Shown here in pieces: positions 1 to 5,571 of a stretch of DNA of 6,639 nt. The position numbers and the translations under genes are program-made. Below the pieces are notes generated by a model. That model was given only the letters and a program-made list of their open reading frames with translations. It did not search any database and was not told the origin of the DNA. The number at the start of each line of letters is the position of its first letter. The first letter of the stretch is position 1. This DNA is from an uncultured Collinsella sp. (GTDB lineage: Bacteria > Actinomycetota > Coriobacteriia > Coriobacteriales > Coriobacteriaceae): the NCBI GenBank assembly GCA_934646965.1, contig CAKUEZ010000109.1, forward strand, positions 1 through 6,639. Reading direction: 5' to 3'.

Positions 1-1970
1 TCTATCGCTATGTTCAGAGCCTGAAGCGCCAGAAGAACACGACCGATGACAAGATCCTGTCGCTGATCGAATGCAACAACGAAGAGGTCAAGCAGGAGAA
101 CTCCAACAAGAACCCGACCGTCAATTCCGTTCAGCGTGACTACATGGCCGGCGAGATCTCCAAGGACCTGACCCAGCGCGTGCTGCTGCCCCAGGAGATT
201 GTGGATGCCCACAATGAGGGCCTGATCCACTTCCATGATTCGGACTACTTTGCCCAGCACATGCATAACTGCGACTTGGTGAACCTGGAGGATATGCTCC
301 AGAACGGTACCGTTATCTCGGGCACGCTGATTGAGAAGCCGCACAGCTTCTCGACTGCCTGCAACATCGCGACGCAGATCATCGCCCAGGTCGCTTCCTC
401 CCAGTACGGCGGTCAGTCGATTTCGCTGACCCATCTTGCCCCGTTCGTCGAGGTGAGCCGTCAGAAGATCCGTGGCGAGGTTGCCCGCGAGCTCGAGGAG
501 CTCGGCGTTTCCGCATCTCCCGAGAAGGTTCGCGAGGTTGTCGAGGATCGCCTGCGCGATGAGATTCGTCGCGGCGTCCAGACGATTCAGTATCAGGTTG
601 TGACCCTTATGACCACCAACGGCCAGGCGCCGTTCGTGACGGTCTTTATGTATCTCAACGAGGCCCGTACGCCCCAGGAGAAGCACGACCTTGCCATGAT
701 CGTGGAGGAGACGCTTCGCCAGCGCTATGAGGGCGTTAAGAACGAGGCCGGCGTGTGGATCACCCCGGCGTTCCCCAAGCTTATCTATGTGCTCGAGGAC
801 GATAACGTTTACGAGGATTCCCCGTACTTCTATCTGACTCAGCTGGCTGCCAAGTGCACCGCCAAGCGCATGGTGCCCGACTACATCTCTGAGAAGAAGA
901 TGCGCGAGCTCAAGCTGTCGAAGGGCGAGACCGCGGGCAACGGCGATTGCTACACCTGCATGGGCTGCCGCAGCTTCCTGACGCCCGACCGTTCCGGTAA
1001 CGGCTTCAACAACGTTGCCAACGCGCTGAACTACGACCCGAGCAAGCCCAAGTACTACGGCCGCTTTAACCAGGGCGTCGTGACTATCAACCTGCCCGAC
1101 GTCGCGTTGAGCTCGCATCAGGACATGGACAAGTTCTGGAAGATCTTCGACGAGCGCCTTGAGCTGTGCCACCGCGCCCTGCTGTGCCGTCACGACCGTC
1201 TGATGGGTACGCTTTCGGACGCCGCGCCGATTCTTTGGCAGTATGGCGCCCTGGCGCGCCTGAAGAAGGGCGAGACGATCGACAAGCTGCTCGTGGGCGG
1301 CTACTCCACCATCAGCCTCGGCTATGCCGGCCTGTATGAGTGCGTCAAGTACATGACGGGCCACAGCCACACCGAGAAGGAGGGCACGCCGTTTGCCATG
1401 GCCGTCATGCAGCGCATGAACGACAAGTGCGCGGAGTGGAAGGCCGAAAGCGATATCGACTTCTCGCTGTACGGTACTCCGCTGGAGTCGACGACGTACA
1501 AGTTCGCCAAGTGTCTGCAGCGTCGCTTTGGCATCATCCCGGGCGTAACGGATAAGGGCTACATCACCAACAGCTACCATGTCCACGTATCCGAGGAGAT
1601 TGACGCCTTCGACAAGCTCAAGTTCGAGGGCATGTTCCAGCAGCTTTCGCCGGGCGGTGCCATCTCCTACGTCGAGGTTCCCAACATGCAGGACAACCTC
1701 AAGGCCGTCATTCGCGTGATGCAGTACATCTACGACAACATCATGTACGCCGAGCTCAACACCAAGAGCGACTACTGCCAGGTGTGCGGCTACGATGGCG
1801 AGATCAGGATTGTCGAGGACGACGGCAAACTGGTGTGGGAGTGCCCCAACTGTGGCAACCGTGACCAGGAGAAGATGAATGTCGCCCGTCGTACGTGTGG
1901 CTACATCGGTACCCAGTTCTGGAACCAGGGCCGAACCGAGGAGATCCGCGACCGCGTGCTGCATCTCTAA
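1..1970 (+). CDS. nrdD: Anaerobic (class III) ribonucleoside-triphosphate reductase, 5'-truncated
   Basis: This enzyme reduces ribonucleoside triphosphates to deoxyribonucleotides in the cytoplasm by glycyl-radical chemistry, without oxygen. The frame is open from base 3 with no start codon, so the N-terminus (normally carrying an ATP-cone) lies outside the window; about 655 residues are visible. NPTVNSVQRDYMAGEISKDL near base 112 is the usual entry to the catalytic barrel. The Cys in HNCDL (codon 270-272) and the Cys in MGCRSFL (codon 966-968) match the paired active-site cysteines of formate-using NrdD, the second being the thiyl radical site. A C-terminal zinc site has CQVC (codons 1776 and 1785) and CPNC (codons 1842 and 1851). 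The glycyl radical motif RTCGYIG follows, with radical Gly at codon 1899-1901. Codon use is strongly biased (Lys almost always AAG), unlike the more relaxed nrdG, which suggests high expression. The last 34 coding bases are part of an inverted duplication. Confidence 0.97.
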   Translation, partial: YRYVQSLKRQKNTTDDKILSLIECNNEEVKQENSNKNPTVNSVQRDYMAGEISKDLTQRVLLPQEIVDAHNEGLIHFHDSDYFAQHMHNCDLVNLEDMLQNGTVISGTLIEKPHSFSTACNIATQIIAQVASSQYGGQSISLTHLAPFVEVSRQKIRGEVARELEELGVSASPEKVREVVEDRLRDEIRRGVQTIQYQVVTLMTTNGQAPFVTVFMYLNEARTPQEKHDLAMIVEETLRQRYEGVKNEAGVWITPAFPKLIYVLEDDNVYEDSPYFYLTQLAAKCTAKRMVPDYISEKKMRELKLSKGETAGNGDCYTCMGCRSFLTPDRSGNGFNNVANALNYDPSKPKYYGRFNQGVVTINLPDVALSSHQDMDKFWKIFDERLELCHRALLCRHDRLMGTLSDAAPILWQYGALARLKKGETIDKLLVGGYSTISLGYAGLYECVKYMTGHSHTEKEGTPFAMAVMQRMNDKCAEWKAESDIDFSLYGTPLESTTYKFAKCLQRRFGIIPGVTDKGYITNSYHVHVSEEIDAFDKLKFEGMFQQLSPGGAISYVEVPNMQDNLKAVIRVMQYIYDNIMYAELNTKSDYCQVCGYDGEIRIVEDDGKLVWECPNCGNRDQEKMNVARRTCGYIGTQFWNQGRTEEIRDRVLHL

Positions 1971-2164
1971 TAACCATCCCAGGCTGCCCTGTAGCGAGGC
2001 CCCGGACCTTTACTCGCTATTTCGGACAGTCCTGGCTCACGACGGAGGCGCCACTGGCGCCTCCTGTTCGTGCGGAACTCATATCGAGCAAAGGTCCGGG
2101 GCCTCGCTACGGGGCAGCCAAGTTGACATAGCTGAGATGCAGCACACGGTCTGCTCACTCCTCG
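1937..2164. repeat. Large quasi-palindrome P1 containing the nrdD 3' end
   Basis: The arms are 1937-2016 and the reverse complement of 2085-2164. They align over 80 bases without a gap, with about 60 identities by hand count. The match comes in blocks: 7/7 (1937-1943), 17/18 (1950-1967, inside nrdD) and 33/35 (1982-2016). These are separated by unmatched spacers of equal length on both arms, 6 bases (1944-1949) and 14 bases (1968-1981, starting at the nrdD stop codon). The 68-base loop has its own hairpin. In a plus-strand RNA the 35-base block would pair fully except one G-U (1990/2111) and one A-C (2012/2089). No T-run follows, so a standard intrinsic terminator is not supported. It may be a transcript-end stabiliser, a mobile-element relic or a template-switch product. 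Confidence 0.93.
2038..2072. repeat. Perfect 9-bp hairpin at the centre of P1
   Basis: GGAGGCGCC (2044-2052), loop ACT, then GGCGCCTCC (2056-2064) forms a perfect stem. It is extended by CACGA (2038-2042) pairing with TCGTG (2068-2072) across a small internal loop. Further out, AGTCC (2028-2032) can pair with GGAACT (2074-2079) around one bulged A. With the P1 arms, almost all of 1937-2164 can therefore fold into one long hairpin. TGTTCG follows the stem rather than a T-tract, so it is not a convincing terminator. Confidence 0.85.
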
Positions 2165-2280
2165 AAGTTCTTAGCGGAAATGAGTTGAGCTGCAGCAACG
2201 ATTTGCTTGCAACGACGGTTGAGCTGCAACAAAGTTTTTATTGGACCTCGAACCCTATGCTCGATGTTCGCTTCGTTCAT
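2155..2280 (-). CDS. Doubtful 41-aa ORF, NrdG-like start and NrdD-like end
   Basis: On the minus strand an ATG at 2280 opens a 41-residue frame ending in TGA at 2155-2157. It begins MNEANIEH, close to MNYANIKY of NrdG, because 2257-2280 is an inverted copy of the nrdG start. It ends in FEE, and the frame just beyond its TGA reads ADRVLHL, matching the NrdD C-terminus RDRVLHL in the same reading frame. A weak ribosome site, AAAGGG, sits seven bases before the ATG. The middle (residues 9-38, with LLQLNRR and IVAAAQLIS) resembles nothing I recognise. It may be a residue of the duplication that is never translated; a real small protein is possible but unsupported. Confidence 0.15.
   Translation of the reverse strand: MNEANIEHRVRGPIKTLLQLNRRCKQIVAAAQLISAKNFEE
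2165..2256. other. Unexplained core between the two quasi-palindromes
   Basis: This 92-base stretch lies between the inner arms of P1 and P2 and has no recognised gene. It contains the 11-base direct repeat GTTGAGCTGCA at 2184-2194 and 2218-2228, starts 34 bases apart. GCAGCAAC (2192-2199) can pair with GTT-GA-GCTGC (2218-2227) around a 2-base bulge, and the run TTTTT at about 2234-2238 lies some seven bases beyond. At best that is a weak terminator-like arrangement. The region is visibly less GC-rich than its surroundings. No convincing promoter was found on the plus strand: TTGACA at 2123-2128 has no -10 at the expected distance. Confidence 0.5.
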
Positions 2281-2420
2281 TGAGTTACCCTTTGCTTGAG
2301 GCCGGGACATATCGTCCCGCCCGCAGTTTCGCAGGCCGCAGGCCGAGAATGTTTGAGGACGGGATGATATGTCCCGGCCTCCCAGGAGAGTCACTTATGA
2401 ACTACGCGAACATTAAGTAT
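2257..2420. repeat. Large quasi-palindrome P2 containing the nrdG start
   Basis: The arms are 2360-2420 (61 bases) and the reverse complement of 2257-2319 (63 bases). The inner block, 2298-2319 against 2360-2381, matches at 21 of 22 positions, and its one difference is a G-U pair in plus-strand RNA. A weakly matching stretch of 15-17 bases follows and contains the nrdG ribosome site. Then comes an outer block, 2257-2280 against 2397-2420, with 19 of 24 identities (21 of 24 pairs counting two G-U). The outer block is exactly the first eight codons of nrdG. The 40-base loop (2320-2359) holds a tandem GCAGGCC at 2331-2344. In a readthrough transcript this fold would pair with the nrdG start codon. 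Confidence 0.88.
2382..2389 (+). promoter_or_regulatory. Ribosome binding site of nrdG beside the P2 stem
   Basis: AGGAGAG lies about seven bases before the ATG at 2397 and decides that start against an in-frame ATG at 2241. It directly follows GGCCTCCC at the end of the P2 inner stem. It falls in the weakly paired stretch between the two stem blocks, so the site itself may stay open while the start codon is paired. Confidence 0.7.
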
Positions 2421-2978
2421 TTCGACATTGCTGATGGGGAAGGCGTTCGTACTTCTCTGTTTGTGAGTGGGTGCCGTCGTGGGTGCAAGAACTGCTTTAA
2501 CTCTGTCGCGTGGGACTTTGCTGCGGGCGAGCCGTTTGACCGCACCGTCGAGGACAAGATTATCGAGAGTCTTGACCATCCCTTTATTGATGGCCTGACG
2601 ATTCTGGGTGGCGAGCCTATGGAGCCCGAGAATCAGGCGGGGCTCGTTGACTTTGTCGAGCGTGTTCGCGCTGCTTATCCTGCGGGGTCGGGGAAGACCA
2701 TTTGGTGCTTTACTGGCGATGTGCTCGAGGAGCTTATGCCGGGTGGTCGTCACCATACCGAGGTGACGGACCGTCTCCTTGCCTGCCTTGATATGTTGGT
2801 GGACGGTCCGTTTGTTCAGGATCTGTACGATATCACGCTGCGCTTTAGGGGCTCGAGCAATCAGCGTGTGATCGATATGAACGCAACGCGTGCCCGTGCC
2901 GAGCGCGAGGGCGTTGCACTTTGTGATGCGGTTGAGCTTTGGCGGGATGATCCGGTCTATTCGACCCATACTATGTAG
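2397..2978 (+). CDS. nrdG: Anaerobic ribonucleotide reductase activating protein (radical SAM)
   Basis: NrdG is the cytoplasmic radical-SAM activase that uses a [4Fe-4S] cluster and S-adenosylmethionine to generate the glycyl radical on NrdD. The 193-residue product is slightly longer than the roughly 155-175 usual for the family. The cluster motif CRRGCKNC has Cys26, Cys30 and Cys33 in the CX3CX2C spacing of radical-SAM enzymes, followed by FNSVAWDF. LTILGGEPMEPEN is the SAM-binding GGEP element. WCFTG and LVDGPFVQDLYD match later family motifs, and RGSSNQRVID is the C-terminal signature. An open frame continues 52 codons upstream to 2241, but it runs through the inverted repeats. The ATG at 2397 has a good ribosome site and starts at the family's N-terminus. 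No promoter is evident in the 426-base gap, so expression by readthrough from nrdD is likely. Confidence 0.96.
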   Translation: MNYANIKYFDIADGEGVRTSLFVSGCRRGCKNCFNSVAWDFAAGEPFDRTVEDKIIESLDHPFIDGLTILGGEPMEPENQAGLVDFVERVRAAYPAGSGKTIWCFTGDVLEELMPGGRHHTEVTDRLLACLDMLVDGPFVQDLYDITLRFRGSSNQRVIDMNATRARAEREGVALCDAVELWRDDPVYSTHTM

Positions 2979-2979
2979 C

Positions 2980-3010
2980 TTGTGGCCGATGCCAAAGGGC
3001 GTGGTACTAT
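2980..3010 (+). promoter_or_regulatory. Candidate folE promoter with extended -10
   Basis: TGGTACTAT at 3002-3010 reads as an extended -10 (TGN plus TACTAT). A poor -35, TTGTGG at 2980-2985, is 19 bases upstream, so the extended -10 probably carries the activity. Transcription would begin near 3016, giving a leader of about 30 bases before the folE ATG at 3045. It starts just after the nrdG stop codon, which suggests the folate genes are not purely dependent on the nrdDG transcript. Confidence 0.5.
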
Positions 3011-3044
3011 AGCGCGAACGCGAAATCGGAAAAGTGAGGCCCAG

Positions 3045-3602
3045 ATGGTCGATCAGGAAAAAGTCGAGGCCGCCATCAAGCTGTTGCTTGAGGGCATAGG
3101 CGAGGACCCAACTCGTGAGGGCCTGCTGGAGACGCCGGCGCGCGTTGCCCGTATGTATGGTGAGATCGCCGGCGGTATGGACCAGAGCGCCGAGGAGCAC
3201 CTGTCCAAAACCTTTGCCGTCGCTTCGAACGATTTGGTTATCGAGCGCGATATCACGTTTTACTCGCTGTGTGAGCATCATCTGCTGCCGTTTTATGGCA
3301 AAGCCGCGATTGGTTATATCCCCAACGGTCGCGTGGCTGGGCTTTCCAAGCTCGCCCGCACGGTTGAGGTCTATGCCCGCCGCCTGCAATTACAGGAGCA
3401 ACTGTGTGCGCAGGTTGCCGATGCCCTCATGGAGTATCTTGCTCCCCAGGGGGCAATCGTGCTGATGGAGGCCGAGCATATGTGCATGACGATGCGCGGC
3501 GTGCAAAAGCCCGGCACCAAGACCGTGACGCTTGCCCGTCGCGGTGTCTTTGAGACCGACCCGGCGCTCGAGGAGCGGTTCTTTAGGATGCTGGGCCGGT
3601 AA
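3045..3602 (+). CDS. folE: GTP cyclohydrolase I (FolE1)
   Basis: FolE opens the folate/pterin pathway in the cytoplasm, converting GTP to 7,8-dihydroneopterin triphosphate and formate. The 185-residue protein is close to the length of the Bacillus enzyme. [20 protein letters not shown] (19-38) is the family signature. [19 protein letters not shown] includes Cys76 and His79, and HMCMTMRGV includes Cys147; together these match the three zinc ligands of the zinc-dependent type. [20 protein letters not shown] (99-118) is the conserved helix region. The start at 3045 is chosen because GAGG lies five bases upstream and the family N-terminus aligns there. An upstream GTG at 2982 would add 21 unlike residues and overlap the promoter. 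The gene ends one base before the next ATG. Confidence 0.96.
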   Translation: MVDQEKVEAAIKLLLEGIGEDPTREGLLETPARVARMYGEIAGGMDQSAEEHLSKTFAVASNDLVIERDITFYSLCEHHLLPFYGKAAIGYIPNGRVAGLSKLARTVEVYARRLQLQEQLCAQVADALMEYLAPQGAIVLMEAEHMCMTMRGVQKPGTKTVTLARRGVFETDPALEERFFRMLGR

Positions 3603-3603
3603 C

Positions 3604-4185
3604 ATGAGAGTCGTCAACGACTTTGTATCGAATACCGATGATGGAACGCCTCGTCGCGGCTTTATGGCTTCGGGTCTGGCCCCCTTTGGCGCTATGCCTC
3701 GCATTGACTATATCGTCGATAACGGGCTGTTCCGACGTCATTTGGGCAATATTGCGCGCTTGGAATCTGGACGCATCTTCTGCCGCCACGGTATCGACCA
3801 TCTACTTGATGTTGCTCGCATTATGTGGATCAAGAATCTCGAGGAACAGCTCGAATTTGACCGCGAGGTCATCTATGCCACGGCACTTCTTCACGATATC
3901 GGCAAAGATGAACAGTACGAATCGGGTATATCCCATGATGTTGCAAGCGAGCGCGTCGCCGATGCAATTCTCGATGGCATGCCCGACGATGTGGCGTTTG
4001 CATCCGCCGATGCCGCTGCCATTAAGACGGCTATTCTGGGCCATCGGAAGCTGCGCGTGAACAGCCAGCCGCTTGAGCGTCTGCTCTATGCAGCCGACAA
4101 GGCCTCGCGTGCCTGCTGTGCATGCCCCGCGCGCAATGCCTGCAACTGGAGCGATGATAAAAAGAACCTGTCGATTCGCGTGTAG
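3604..4185 (+). CDS. HD-domain metal-dependent phosphohydrolase in a folate cluster
   Basis: This 193-residue protein has the HD hydrolase pattern: FCRHGIDHLLDVARI (His62 and His66), ALLHDIGKD (His97-Asp98), GISHDVASERVADAIL, GHRK (His147) and YAADKASR (Asp165). HD enzymes usually bind divalent metals and hydrolyse phosphate esters or anhydrides. A Cys-rich tail (Cys171, 172, 174, 180) ending in NACNW may bind metal; I recall similar tails in clostridial relatives. Position between folE and folB suggests action on dihydroneopterin triphosphate or monophosphate, the step with no universal enzyme; this is inference. The ATG at 3604 is one base past the folE stop, implying translational coupling, but has no close ribosome site. 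Recognisable similarity starts near Met31 (3694), so the true start could be 3664 or 3694. Confidence 0.85.
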   Translation: MRVVNDFVSNTDDGTPRRGFMASGLAPFGAMPRIDYIVDNGLFRRHLGNIARLESGRIFCRHGIDHLLDVARIMWIKNLEEQLEFDREVIYATALLHDIGKDEQYESGISHDVASERVADAILDGMPDDVAFASADAAAIKTAILGHRKLRVNSQPLERLLYAADKASRACCACPARNACNWSDDKKNLSIRV

Positions 4186-4213
4186 TCGGTATGCGCGGTC
4201 GGGGTTCTAAACA

Positions 4214-4220
4214 AAGGAGA
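4214..4220 (+). promoter_or_regulatory. Strong ribosome binding site of folB
   Basis: AAGGAGA lies eight bases before the ATG at 4229 and is the best ribosome site on the plus strand here. It settles the start of folB far upstream of the conserved domain and so supports a genuine N-terminal extension. The 43 bases between the HD gene and folB hold no other visible signal. Confidence 0.85.
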
Positions 4221-4228
4221 CGATCGCG

Positions 4229-4714
4229 ATGAGTAATAAAAAACTGCCCGAGAATGCAACCAAGACTGAGGGTGCCGAGCTTGCCCGGCGTGGTAGGGGC
4301 GAAATTTCCACCGCGACGGCAGTGCCCCATGTGAGCTATGACGACCTGCGCCATGCCGATCGTATTGTCATCGATGGCCTTGAAGTCTTTGCCAATCACG
4401 GCGTGTATCCCGAGGAGAACGCTCTGGGCCAGAAGTTCATCGTGTCCCTGGTGCTCTATGCCGACTTGCGCGCGGCGGGGGAGCACGACAATCTGGACGC
4501 CTCGATTGATTACGGCTCGGTGTGCCACGATGTCGATGGCTACCTGCGCGAGCATACGTTTAAGCTCATCGAGGCGGCAGCCGAGGGAACGGCCCAGATG
4601 CTGCTGCGCCGCTACCCCTCGCTGCTTGGCGTGCGCATCAAGCTCGATAAGCCATGGGCGCCTGTTGGCCTGCCCTTGGCAAGCTGCGGCGTCGAGATCG
4701 AGCGCGTGCGCTAG
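4229..4714 (+). CDS. folB: Dihydroneopterin aldolase with N-terminal extension
   Basis: FolB splits 7,8-dihydroneopterin into 6-hydroxymethyl-7,8-dihydropterin and glycolaldehyde, the third stage of folate synthesis. The domain covers about residues 44-161. It starts DRIVIDGLEVFANHGVYPEE, with Glu63 before NALGQKF, Tyr95 in IDYGSVC, Glu115 in KLIEAAAE and Lys141 in IKLDKPWAPV. These positions correspond to the catalytic and pterin-binding Glu, Tyr, Glu and Lys of the Staphylococcus aureus enzyme. Length is 161 residues against roughly 120 usual. The first 43 are hydrophilic and charged (MSNKKLPENATKTEGAELAR and onward), with no signal peptide or known domain. No folK or folP follows; the next gene is convergent, so those must lie elsewhere. 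The three genes 3045-4714 probably form one transcript. Confidence 0.93.
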   Translation: MSNKKLPENATKTEGAELARRGRGEISTATAVPHVSYDDLRHADRIVIDGLEVFANHGVYPEENALGQKFIVSLVLYADLRAAGEHDNLDASIDYGSVCHDVDGYLREHTFKLIEAAAEGTAQMLLRRYPSLLGVRIKLDKPWAPVGLPLASCGVEIERVR

Positions 4715-4720
4715 TCGACG

Positions 4721-5497
4721 CTAGATATCGTCGGCGGGCGGTTGATTGAGTCGCTGCGATAATGCTCTGTTGTTGGGGCAATATGTGTCGAGCAAGGCAT
4801 GAAAGCGCTGATTGTGGCTCGGTTCGAGCAGGTGGACAAGCTCGTGGGCGACGACCATGTCGAGGCACCCGATGGGGTAGGCGGCAAGTTCGCGCGCGAT
4901 GCGAATGGCCCCGGTTTTGGGCGTGCATGAGCCCCAGCGTGTCTTCATACTGCGCACGGAGACACGGGAAACGGTGACGCCCATTGCGATCTCGTATGCG
5001 TGCACCATGTCGCGCAGCGCTGCAGTGACCTCGGCCGCATAGAGCTGGTCGATGCGAACTTGGAGTTCTTCGGGCGTTAAGTTGTCGAGGATTGCATGCT
5101 GCTTGGCCTGTGGACGTTTGTCCGCCTCGTCGACACTCGTAAAACTTGCGAAGGTTGCCTGCTTGGGCCGCGGTGCGGGCGATTCAAAGTTGTGGTCGAG
5201 TGCATCCTGAACAGTGATGGGCTCGCCCCAAAGCGCAATGATGGACGAGGGGCTGAGCGGCTCTCGCGCCGTCGCCTGACGTTGCTCACGTTGGGCAAGT
5301 CGGCTGATAATCCAGGCGCTGTTGCGCTTCACAAACGCTTCGATACGCTCGCGGCTGGCGCCGAGCGGTGCGCTGGCGTGGACCTCACCGCTCGATGTGA
5401 CACGTAGGTTGAAGTTCTTGACGCGCTTTTTGGTAACGACGACGGGGATGGGCGTCGCATCCGGTCGGGATACGGAAATCGTAAACTGCTGCGTCAA
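4721..5497 (-). CDS. YgjP-like (DUF45) zinc metallopeptidase
   Basis: This 258-residue protein is a DUF45/YgjP-type member of the M48-like metallopeptidases. MKTRWGSCTPKTGAIRIARE is the conserved strand leading to the active site. HELVHLLEPSHNQRFH provides HExxH at residues 218-222 with Glu219 as base and His228 as probable third zinc ligand. The N-terminal half has the VKNFNLRVTSSGEVHASAPL pattern usual in DUF45. The biological substrate of the family is poorly known. There is no signal peptide, so it is probably cytoplasmic. I place the start at TTG 5497 because AAAGGA sits six bases upstream. ATG codons at 5560 and 5530 would add 21 or 11 residues, lack a ribosome site and run through a hairpin. 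It lies 74 bases downstream of the dipeptidase, probably in one operon, and ends six bases from folB on the opposite strand. Confidence 0.88.
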   Translation of the reverse strand: MTQQFTISVSRPDATPIPVVVTKKRVKNFNLRVTSSGEVHASAPLGASRERIEAFVKRNSAWIISRLAQREQRQATAREPLSPSSIIALWGEPITVQDALDHNFESPAPRPKQATFASFTSVDEADKRPQAKQHAILDNLTPEELQVRIDQLYAAEVTAALRDMVHAYEIAMGVTVSRVSVRSMKTRWGSCTPKTGAIRIARELAAYPIGCLDMVVAHELVHLLEPSHNQRFHALLDTYCPNNRALSQRLNQPPADDI

Positions 5498-5503
5498 AAG
5501 CGG

Positions 5504-5509
5504 TCCTTT
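5504..5509 (-). promoter_or_regulatory. Ribosome site deciding a TTG start
   Basis: Read on the minus strand this is AAAGGA, six bases before TTG at 5497-5495. It is the only good ribosome site near the 5' end of the metallopeptidase gene and is the main reason for preferring TTG over two upstream ATG codons. Confidence 0.65.
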
Positions 5510-5518
5510 AGATTGGGG

Positions 5519-5556
5519 ACGGGCCAGCATGTCGACAGTTCGGCATGCCGGCCCGC
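5519..5556 (-). repeat. Intercistronic 13-bp hairpin
   Basis: The arms 5519-5531 and 5544-5556 pair over 13 positions, with two G-U pairs in minus-strand RNA, around a 12-base loop (5532-5543). It lies between the dipeptidase stop and the metallopeptidase ribosome site. No T-run follows on either strand, so it does not look like an intrinsic terminator. It may act in processing or stability of a shared transcript and may lower expression of the second gene. Confidence 0.75.
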
Positions 5557-5571
5557 TCAAGGGATGTGAAA

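Noticed and set aside
1982..2119. P1 as an intrinsic terminator of nrdD
   Set aside because: The stem is strong, but no T-run follows the right arm on the plus strand or the left arm on the minus strand.
2123..2128. TTGACA as the -35 of an nrdG promoter
   Set aside because: The sequence 17 bases on is ACGGTC, not a -10 element, and no alternative spacing gives a good one.
1879..2283. 134-codon plus-strand frame after nrdD
   Set aside because: It overlaps the nrdD C-terminus out of frame, and the rest translates the palindrome; no motif or ribosome site.
2017..2359. Invertible DNA switch between the repeat arms
   Set aside because: The segments between arms are only 68 and 40 bases, no recombinase lies in the window, and a single sequence cannot show alternative orientations.
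2241..2396. In-frame upstream extension of nrdG from an ATG at 2241
   Set aside because: It reads through the inverted repeat, has no ribosome site, and NrdG proteins begin at the ATG at 2397.
1971..2396. NrdR box, riboswitch, CRISPR array or insertion sequence in the nrdD-nrdG gap
   Set aside because: No ATATAT-centred NrdR-type box, no regularly spaced repeats with spacers, no transposase frame, and no recognised riboswitch core were seen. A short non-autonomous element cannot be excluded.
2391..3389. 332-codon minus-strand open frame opposite nrdG and folE
   Set aside because: It is fully antisense to two clearly recognised genes, has no family motifs, and its length is explained by the codon bias of GC-rich genes.
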